Of a DNA stretch of 64,000 bases, positions 55,049 to 64,000 are shown in pieces; the stretch's first letter is position 1, and every line of letters begins with the position of its first letter. This DNA comes from Hydrangea macrophylla (Eukaryota; Streptophyta; Magnoliopsida; Cornales; Hydrangeaceae), in the NCBI GenBank assembly GCA_033977485.1, contig CM066982.1:37798218-37862217 (forward strand), in the 5' to 3' direction. The translations under genes and the position numbers were made by a program. The notes below the pieces were generated by a model that saw nothing but the letters and a program-made list of their open reading frames with translations, was not told the origin of the DNA and searched no databases.

Positions 55049-55779
55049 TTGGATGTATTTGATAAAGCTGAAAATTAAGTGCTGAATTTTAAATGATAAA
55101 ACTTTAAGCTGCTAATTTGCAGTATTGCAATTAATGTTTTAGGTGGAAATAATTAGACTATTTGATAATACTAATATGAAAATATTGAAATCTTTAAAGA
55201 TTACAATTTTGTCCCTAATTGGTCATCATTTATTTAGATAGCGTGCAAAAAACAAATAAACATGTTTTATATTCAAAAAATGCTCAACTTTGACTGGTTA
55301 ATAACGCAAATTGATCATAAATTCTTGCTCTAATTGACTTCTTCCACCTAAATCTCTTGCTTCATTTGCACTTACATCACTTTGAAGATCTTCCAGGGGA
55401 ACATTTTCATCTTGATACTGCTCAAACAGTGAGTCACCAAGTGCAGTCTTCGTAATATAGTCCCTTTTTTGTTTATCTTCTCATAGCAGATTGAAGGATA
55501 CATGACTGTTATACTTAACCCAAGCAACATGAAAGGGACAATTTCGTAATTACATGGTTAAATATAATATTGTGGTCAACAACAAAAAAGTTTTAAAGCC
55601 CAAATCAATAAGCGTATTCTGTGTTAAAATTCAGTAGCTTTTTTTTACTTAATTTTTTCAATAGAATTTTGGACACTTTTTCAATTAAGTGGCAAACCAC
55701 AACACATTATCAAACACATTAAAAAGAAATAAGTGCTGAAAACATTAATTTTCAGCACTTAATTATCAAACACCCCTTT
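55049..55779. mobile_element. Non-autonomous DNA transposon abutting the promoter
   Basis: The left end 'ggatgtatttgataaagctg' and the right end 'aattatcaaacacccc' form inverted repeats, as do the sub-terminal 'aaaattaagtgctgaa' and 'ttttcagcactt'. About 730 bp, no transposase. Its proximal end is only 14 bp upstream of the TATA box. Probably hAT-like; target duplication not resolved. Confidence 0.7.
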
Positions 55780-56274
55780 ATTTGCCAGGTCATACTTTTA
55801 CAGTTTACTGACTGGGCAGTGGGTGTGGGTACTATTTTCCTCTGTCTTGACATTCATATTCTCCATAAACCACATTCTGTTACCATAATTCAAACAATAA
55901 CGTTATAATTTCCCTTCTTTTTTTTGTCCTAAATTTAATTCTGTGCAGTGATCACATTTATTTTAGTGAAATAACTTTAACTTTTGCTCATATTAAAAAT
56001 TATTTTAGGCAATTGATTTTGGGATACAAATTTGCAACCTTAAATGTTCTGATATGGTTCTTAATAAATGTGCAGTGTGACCATATTTCAAATTTGGCTT
56101 ATAATAAATGTGGCAGGTGGACGTATTCAATACATAAGATACAAATTTAGAAAGCATATCGTATTTCAAATTCGATTACCAATAAATATGGCAGTGTGAC
56201 CATAATGAAATTATATGAAATTTCTATTAGGAGTTATTTTAAGGGTGGGGCTAAATGCAACCTTTTTTGTTACA

Positions 56275-56456
56275 ATAATGCTAGACACACAATACTAACC
56301 ACAATATAAATCATAACCATTCTTTAAATGCTTGTACTTTACGCTTTCAAAAAAAGTGTGGCCTCTGTGTGAAAAATTCACACAGCATAAGATATATGCA
56401 TTTAAAGCATGTGTTATGGTTTATGTTGTGGTTAGTGTTGTGTGCCTAGCATTATT
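56275..56456. mobile_element. Long-hairpin MITE
   Basis: The arms 'aatgctagacacacaatact' and 'gtgttgtgtgcctagcatt' are inverted repeats over about 45 bp, with a short loop. About 180 bp. Confidence 0.75.
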
Positions 56457-56705
56457 GCTTTTGCTAATTGCAACACTTTTTACTTATTTTGATAATTTTT
56501 AGTAAATAAAATCATCTAAATTCCTATAAATCTTTTTTTTTAATTTATCCAAAATACCGTTTTTTAAGAAATTAGGTCTTGGCCCAATATTTAACCCTCT
56601 AATTCATGATCAAAACTCTTCACTTCTCACGCCAGTTCTCGACTTTCCAATTTTACCAGTATCGACATAGTACGAAGACCTTTGCCAAGATTAGGGCAAG
56701 GTAAT

Positions 56706-59230
56706 TGTAACATCCGCTTCTGCGGTTTAAGGCTAATCATGATTTAGTATGCATTAGTATTATTTAATGGTAGTTATTAACGCATAGATGAAGTGGGTCT
56801 TGACTCACCAGTTGATTATGATTGTCCAGTAGGAATCTAGATATGGCCAGTGTGGCAGTCCCTAATTGGGACATGTGTTGAGAGGTCTCTATGTGATGAG
56901 ACAGTAATGTGGAATTACTTTAGATGCTTAAATGTTTATTACAGGCATATGTGAAAATATTTTAATATTATTTTATATCTTGTTGTTTAGTGGGGGACCA
57001 CTTATGTGGTTAGTTTGGGATACCTTTAAGAGTGCGAATTGGACACGTTGGATAATTAGTAGGTTAATTAGCAACTTATAATATTATATGGGACCCATAC
57101 AAAACATAGACGAACACCCATTTAAGTTTGTGATAATTTTAATACGGTTTCAAAATTGGAAGGGGTATAATTTGTTATTAACCGTAACTTTGGGGGATAT
57201 TATAATAAAATCTCATTAGTGGCCTGAGATACATGTTGAGTAACATGTTAAAGATGACTTATAGTCATCACCTTCTTGACTCCAAGTCAGGTGAAACAGA
57301 GAGAGGGAGAAAGAGTTGTCCTCGAAGCTATTCAACATCAATTGTCGCGCCATTTGACGTTCAATTTCAATTCTAATTACATATTCACGCTCATAGAGTT
57401 GAGTCTAGCATATTGATACCAATTTGGTTAAGTTCTATGATAATTTTTCTGTGACCCATTTTGGGATTTTCGCCTATAGTTTGTAATTTTTGTATTTGTA
57501 CCTGGGGTTTGGTGGAGCAAAAATCTTGAAAGTGGGAACAAATTCTACGAGGTGAATGATACTAATTAGGGATTTCTGGGTTGATACCCTATTTGGGTTC
57601 ATTGGTATGCTAAGCATGTCTAATTGATTAATTTATCTCGTGTAGTTTTAATTGGGCAAGTTCATGTGGTTAATTAGGCCTAATTTAATAACAAAAGCAT
57701 GGTGTGATGCCTGTATGTGAGCATGTTAAGTTGCCTATTAGGATCAATGAGGATACATGTTATGCCGTCAAACCGATTACTTTATGCATGAGATATTATG
57801 ACTTTCATATTTATGGGTATCAGTTTACATTTTGTTATGTATGTTTCATGAGATGGATGTTTTAATTGATTGTAATCCTTAAACATTATTGCAATTAATT
57901 TGTTTGTATTTAGGAGATGCATACAAGGGAGATACAAATTACTATTCCTCGATGTTTAGAATTGTCGCAGTGCATGATGAGATTAAATATCTCATCAAAT
58001 TTATATTGTAGCATGATTAACTACCATAGGATGAAGTGATGTATCTCATTCACTAGAGTACGTGTCTCTTAGTTAATGTGATGATGCTTTTAGAGCATTG
58101 AAGGACTACGAGGTTTCTTAATTTAATCACTGTCAGCAGTTAATATGAACTCATAACATGTATACGATACATGTTCTTAATCTTGAGATGATTACAAACA
58201 CAAGTAATGTGTATGGTTACTTTGACTTACCAATCAGTGAGGTCTTCAAGATCAACACCTATGGGTATCTTGGGTAATCGTATTGCATGATGTTGTGAAC
58301 GTATATTGTAAAGATAGAATCTACCCTCTATAAAAGAGTAAGCATTCCCTTGAGAATGTCACCAAGTTGATTACTGAGAATTGCAGTCTTGTTGATAAGT
58401 AGTTATCAACATGTTTGGTATTCATGAGAGGTGAATGAGACTCAAGGAATGAAAGATGTAATCACAGTTCAGGTTAACAGAACTGGTTATCCGACTACCT
58501 GAATGTGAATACAAATGCTGAAGGTAGAGGGACATTAGTATCACATACCTTATAAGTCTAGTTACAACTTCAGATATGTTCTTACGCATCGGAGTGCAGT
58601 TATCGTTATTTATTGGTACTAACGCAAATTGGCCATTTAGTTAATTCTCTGATTAAAAGAGTTTGATAGCAAAAGCATTAATAACTTATCTAAGCTAATA
58701 ATTAGGAACCTAGGAGGTCCTATTCTTAGCACAATAAGAATACTGGAAAATACAGAAAAAGGTGAACCAATTGATTGGATGGGGTTCAATCAATTGTCCA
58801 ATAGATTGAACCTCATCCAATCAATTGGTTCACATCTTTCTGTCCAATCGATTGAAATTTAGTTCGGTTAGAAAACTTATAAATTGGAGGACTTGCGAGA
58901 CAGAATACATTGTTCGTCGTTTTAAGCTCCCAAAAAGGTCCAGACCTATTTCTACATACTCTAGACCTTCCTTTATCTCTCTCTAAGGGTTCCCACAAGC
59001 CCTAGCCATCCGAGAAGCATTTCAAGGAGACATAAGAGTGAAGACTGCTCGGAAAAAGCTGTAGGACATTCAAATAGAAAATTTTCTGAATTAGGTTCAA
59101 GACCACAAAGGTATATTCTCTTCTACGCATCAATAGATTCAATAAGAAGTAGATCTCGAATACAGTGACAAAGTTTTTGAACTTTATCTTCAGTTGCATG
59201 TAAATTAAGTTTTTAAAACAAATTCCAACA
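56706..59230 (+). mobile_element. Probable 5' LTR of a Ty3/gypsy element (2.5 kb)
   Basis: Starts tgtaacatccgc, a start common to long gypsy LTRs, and ends ttccaaca. The following ttggtaccaggagcc (59232-59246) resembles a mutated initiator-Met PBS. No second LTR or pol is in the window, because the internal region is cut at about 59407 by another LTR family. No coding sequence. Confidence 0.45.
58762..58833. repeat. 34-bp-arm palindrome
   Basis: 58762-58795 and 58800-58833 are inverted with two mismatches and a 4-bp loop. Built around caattgattgga. Confidence 0.9.
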
Positions 59231-59407
59231 AATTGGTACCAGGAGCCGCTCTTATTCGAATCTAATGATGCATTTTGGAGCCCTAGTTTTGATTTGCATT
59301 GGTTTTAGTATTTTTCTGAACTGCATCTACACAAATCTGTTCTACAGCAGAAAACAGATCTGTCTGGTATTGGAGAGAAAAGGAGGTTCAATCGATTAGA
59401 TGGGTTC

Positions 59408-60111
59408 TGTGGACATGGCCCACAGCTTCTGGGCTTTTTTCTCGATTTTTTAAATCAATTTTAAACAAAAGAAAGAGTCGCCACTTAATTTTTAAAATAA
59501 AAATTAAGAAACTATTTTATAAGCTACTTTTCTGCGAAACTAGAGATTTATATGTCCGAGGATCATGGAATGAGAGGGGAAGGAGCCCGATGGGACTAAA
59601 GCACCCCCTCTCATCCTGGCCTTTAGTCACCATCCTTCTATTCAATTTAAAAGCTTATGTGTGTCCCAATCAATACATAGATATAGATATATATATATAG
59701 CATAAGCAAGTTAAAAGGGGTGTAAGATTGCTTAAAAAGGCATTTATAACCAAGTAAGCTCAAATAGCACATAAATGATATGCATTTTAAGAATGAGAGA
59801 ACTAACTCGGGATCCAGCTGCGAATTGGAAACATGCAATGCATACAAAAAAATTGAAAACCTAGGGAAAAGGTCTCTAATCACATGAGCATATAAGGCAC
59901 GATCCTAATCTAAGGTGTCGCGCATAGAGTCGAATAATCAATAAAACAACTAAGGCCGAATGAAATAAAAAGGAAAATGAGAAATTGTACCTCGATGCGC
60001 TACAAAACAAAACTTAGTCCACATGCTTGGATACGATATTATCAAGTTTTCATCTAAATCTAACTAAACAAATAAGTTTGACCAAAATCATGAATTCTCT
60101 CTGTCACAGCC
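59408..60111 (+). mobile_element. LTR-like fragment (TGTGGAC family, divergent)
   Basis: Starts tgtggacatgg and shares with 61082 the order 'agagtcgccactt', 'gaaggagcc', 'actaaa.cacc'. It is a diverged relative. Confidence 0.5.
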
Positions 60112-61081
60112 CGGTCCCACAATAGCATAACCGGAGCCCGTGGCACGCCACCGAGGCTACTCCAATTCATTAACGTTCCCAAAAGAATTAGTTTTAAGAA
60201 CATGCAGCGGAAAAGAAACATAACCCTCATTCTAGTACGTATTGAAGTCAACCAAAAATAAACTTTTCGCCCGGAGACTTCAAAATTTAATCCAACCAAT
60301 TATCCTTTAAAAGGGTCCCAAAAGAAGCTTAAGTTTGTAATTAGAACTTTTGAAAAAGTTTGGAAGTAGGAGAACCAACTAGGCTGGCAGGGGGTATGGT
60401 CGAAAGTCCCATCGACCAGGTGACTTTGTTGAAGTTACAAGCAGAGGGGCATTCGACCAGTCGAATGGGTCCCTTCGACCGGTCAAAAGCCCCTTGACAG
60501 CAAAACCACTTGTTTCTATCTAATTTTCGACGCGACAAAAAGTGCCCTATCCAATTCCATTTCTTTCGAAACTTTATGAAAGTTCTTTAAACATATATAA
60601 CAACATGTCACTTGAAAGAAAACATTTACTAAACACATTAAGGATGCGCTTGGCACAAATCTCAATAGTGCTACCAGTATTGAATAAACATGAATTATCG
60701 ATTCCTTTACGTACTTAGATCCAAGCTCATGAGTTCTTTCACAACTCCAATATATCAAAAGACATACGATATTATATTATAACGTTTCAAACATATCTAG
60801 AGCTTCTAATCTACAGATTCCAATACAATCTACTATTCAATTCTATTACAAGTTCCTTATAAGAACAAGGTAACAAACGTTCTCGATTACAAAACTACGA
60901 GATAAGCAAGATGAGTCGCCTTCTAAGTGAACTCCCAATACCCTACAAGTCACTTCTCCGATTCCTCGTCGATATTAATACCTGAAATGGTTATTTTGAA
61001 TAACCACACATATTTTGATTTGTTTAAGCTAACGCTTAGTGAATAAAACAACATATGCACATGAATGATAAACATGCTCTC
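60112..61081 (+). mobile_element. LTR-like fragment starting TGTCACAGCCCGG
   Basis: The start tgtcacagcccggtcccac and lack of coding capacity suggest another LTR family, truncated by the element at 61082. Contains 'gaccagtcgaatgggtcc' style inverted words near 60455-60485. Confidence 0.35.
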
Positions 61082-64000
61082 TGTGGACACGCGGAATCGG
61101 ACCACTTCTCTCGTTTGTTTGAGATTGTTTTTGAAACTTATTTGAATCAAAGAAAAGGAAAGGTCTGTTGAAAACAGATACAGAGTCGCCACTTGGTCTT
61201 TAAGGAACCAAGAAACCTAATTTTGACTCACCCAAACGGATAAAGGGCACCGGCCTTCATAACCAAAGAACTTGGTTCGGGGTTTTGGTACGAGAGAGGA
61301 AGGAGCCTTTGTCACGACTAAAACACCCTCAACTCGCCCCGCCTTTCGACGGGCCTCAATTAGCATCCAAATAATCATCTTATACTATGTTTGGTTCGAC
61401 AAATAATACTATGATAGTATATTACATCACATAAGAAACTTGAAAATGGAAGATCTAAAGGTAAGATATCATTCATAAGATCTAAGTCAAATACCATGCA
61501 ATGTAAAGTGAAAGATCACACAAATAAACCTAGGAAAAATCGTCTAATCATGTATCAAGTAATTAAGTTTCCTTAATCTAAAGGGGACATGAATGGTCAT
61601 TGAAACAAATAATCAAAGAATCGAAGTATGCTTAGCAAGCTAGTATGATGCATGTTATTCTTTGAGAAAAAGAAGATCCCTCAATCCCCGGGACGGATGA
61701 GAAAGGATGATTAGATCGAGGGGAAGCATGAACGTGTGATCAAGTTCATTCCTTATAATCTTCTTAGATTGAGAGTTACAAAAACCCCCAAATCTTGCAT
61801 GAATGTATTGTATGAACCTAAAAATGTGCAAAGGTTGTAGTGTGTTTTGTGTACATGGATTTCTAAAATGACTTAGAAGTCTAAAATGTGCATGAATGAA
61901 TGGATTAAATCAACATGGGATATATACAAATGTAGTGTGAACTACTTCCTAAGATATGAGCTAATTTGGAATGCATATGAGCATCAAATCAAAGAATAAA
62001 AGTTGAAATGTGCTTGCTGTGAATAGTGGACAGACTGCATGTGTCACTTTGCAACATTATAATGGGAGGTCAAAAGTGCCTAGAAAAATGTGAGAAAAAT
62101 CTGAGATCATTCTTATTGTGTCTAGAAAATAACCCAAAAAGACAAACATCAATAGCTATCACAGATTAAAAGAAAAAAATCAGAATGTACACATGACTCA
62201 GAAACAAAAGCTGTACTGTTGACTGATTTTGTATGATTTTTCATAAATAAAAGAAAAGGTTTATGATAACCCATTATATACCAAAAGTTTCCTAAGACAC
62301 CCAAGTTTTATAAAAAAAATAGAAAAGATATATGTACAGTGATGAAAATGTCCAGAATAAGTGCAAGAAGTTGGGTGAACATTCTGTGAGAACAGAGGCA
62401 GATTATGAATATGAACTTCTCATATCCAAAACAAATACTTTTACATTTCTATAATTGATGAGAGAAATTAGGGACAAACTATGATGTATTAGTAAGGTTT
62501 TCCAAGTGGTTTCATCATCATAACTTGAGTATTTAATTCAAAACAAATCTTTGAATCTGAACAGCTCACTGTTTTGGGTCATTGTTTTGGAGATTTTGGG
62601 GAAAACAAAGTTTTGTTTCTTGAAACCAAATGAGAGGGTTTGAGAGGGGTTTTGAAATGGATGTTTTGAAAGCACATTTTCAACACTCAATAAGGATTAT
62701 GACCACTTAGAATACCAACATCAAACTCATCATTAAGAATCTCCAAGATTGTTGGAGAGATTTATTTTATTTTTAGAGCATAACTTCAATACATTCCAAG
62801 AATACCTTGGAAGTATTGAGGTTATGATCATCATCTATCAAACATGTTTTTGAGGTCAAGAGCTACTATCCATAAGGATTCACTCACCCCAAACTTCATG
62901 TCATCACTTGGATGATGATGAACTAGTAAGTAAATAAAGAAAATAAAAAAGAAATGAGGTAAGAAGGGATGAACAATAAATAAACAAGCAAATATATGAT
63001 GATCAATAGATGATATTCATGAAGCATGAGACTTGTAGATTGGTGTTTCACTCATATGTATGGACACTAGACATGGAAGAAGCTTCCACTCTCTTGAATG
63101 CTCACTAAAATGGTGGTTGGGAGTATTGAATGTTGAAATAAATGGAAGTAATGAAGTAAAAAACAAAGTTAGAACTCACTTTTGTTTTGAAAATCAAAGA
63201 AGAATGCTTCTTTTCTCTCTACTCTAACCTTATCTCTACAACTTTCTCTCCCAAGCTTTTCAAAACTCACATTTGACTCCCCCAAAATGAGGAGTAATGG
63301 GGTGTTTATATAGGCCAACTTGGGGTGGTTTTGGGGTTTTAAAAGTGTTCCCATTGGTCCCAAACATCTGAAAACATAAAACTATGTCGTTTTGGTTTTT
63401 AATTAATCAAAATGGACCCCCACAAATAATTACAAAAATACACTGTTCTGGAGGAGAGTGCCGCGGCGGCACTGGGCCACTGCCGCGGCGGCAGTGGGCC
63501 AGTGCCGCGGCGGCACTGCTCCTCCCTTCGTCTGGATAATGCTGTTTAGGCCCCCCGATGTTCCGGTATTCGCGAAAAGGCCCTATTTCGTCCGAAATTC
63601 ACAGAAAATGCGTACGAACTCCAAATTGAGGTTGTGATATACCGTTGGAAAGGTAATGGAGTCTAATTTACATAAAAATAGTTCGGGGATAGGTCACTTT
63701 GAAAAAGTTTTGCGGTATTCGCGATAAAAGCCGATTTGATCGCCTTTTTCGCCTTTGGAAATTCATAATAAATTCGTTTTAAATCCAAAAATTATGTGCG
63801 ATATACCGTTGGAAAGCTATTGACCTCTAGTATCCATGAAAAATATTTGAAAATTGTTTCGGCACCCCGGTTCTGAAGTCAAATCCTGGTCAAACTGGTC
63901 AAACCTGGGATTCCCGGGAAGTTCTGGAAACCTCCGGGAGTTCCCGGGAGCTGGTGTTTTCGCTCGATTTTCTTCTGGAACTTGTTTTAACACTTTTCCC
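61082..64000 (+). mobile_element. LTR (TGTGGACACG family), running off the window
   Basis: Begins tgtggacacgcgg. 61082-61545 is an inverted copy of 1-480. Nearly 3 kb with no coding potential follows. Features seen: a GC-rich palindromic minisatellite at 63459-63520 and two diverged ~180-bp repeats containing 'gatataccgttggaaag' (63640, 63800). Probably a long LTR of a gypsy or LARD-type element; the 3' end is not visible. Confidence 0.5.
63459..63520. repeat. GC-rich palindromic minisatellite
   Basis: Three alternating units of 'gccgcggcggcact' and its complement-like 'actgccgcggcggcagt'. It can form stable hairpins. Confidence 0.85.

Noticed and set aside
1..64000. tRNA, rRNA or other structured RNA genes
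   Set aside because: None recognised by eye; the only tRNA-related matches are retrotransposon primer-binding sites.

Overview
This window is plant nuclear DNA, very probably from a eudicot with a repeat-rich genome; I cannot fix the species. The evidence is GT/AG introns, Ty1-copia and Ty3/gypsy LTR retrotransposons, hAT, Mutator-like and Stowaway elements, an endogenous plant pararetrovirus relic, and one recognisable gene of a plant-specific family.

The only intact host gene is a DEMETER/ROS1-family 5-methylcytosine DNA glycosylase-lyase on the minus strand. I rebuilt it by hand as 19 coding exons from the ATG at 52595 to the TAA at 7366. Every junction uses GT/AG, phases match throughout, and the exons sum to 6045 nt (2014 residues). 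Catalytic Lys about 1570, catalytic Asp about 1588, the [4Fe-4S] cysteines, the permuted CXXC unit and the C-terminal RRM-like region are all present. A probable TATA box (55026-55034), a non-coding first exon, a 5'-UTR intron and a 26-codon upstream ORF lie upstream.

The gene covers 45 kb because its introns are packed with transposons. Intron 5 (18267-41186, 22.9 kb) holds a nest. An outer copia element (copia-1, 18419-40150) contains a young plus-strand copia (copia-2, 21670-26704) and another copia (copia-3, 27478-39320). Copia-3 in turn contains copia-4 (29666-36029) and a 300-bp TRIM (36320-36619). All five have exact target-site duplications. Other introns hold hAT and Stowaway MITEs, tandem duplications, a captured universal-stress-protein first exon and a decayed gypsy gag.

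Layout: 1-480 is an LTR end; 481-2790 a broken Caulimoviridae relic; 2980-5961 a Mutator-like element with ~205-bp inverted repeats; 5971-7040 intergenic; 7040-55000 the demethylase gene; 55049-64000 repeats only, with a MITE against the promoter, a probable gypsy LTR with a degenerate primer-binding site, and LTR families starting TGTGGAC. One of these is an inverted copy of the sequence at 1-480.

The biological theme is a DNA demethylase gene whose promoter, 5'-UTR intron and largest intron are all transposon-laden. That arrangement could let its own expression respond to genome methylation; this is an inference to test.
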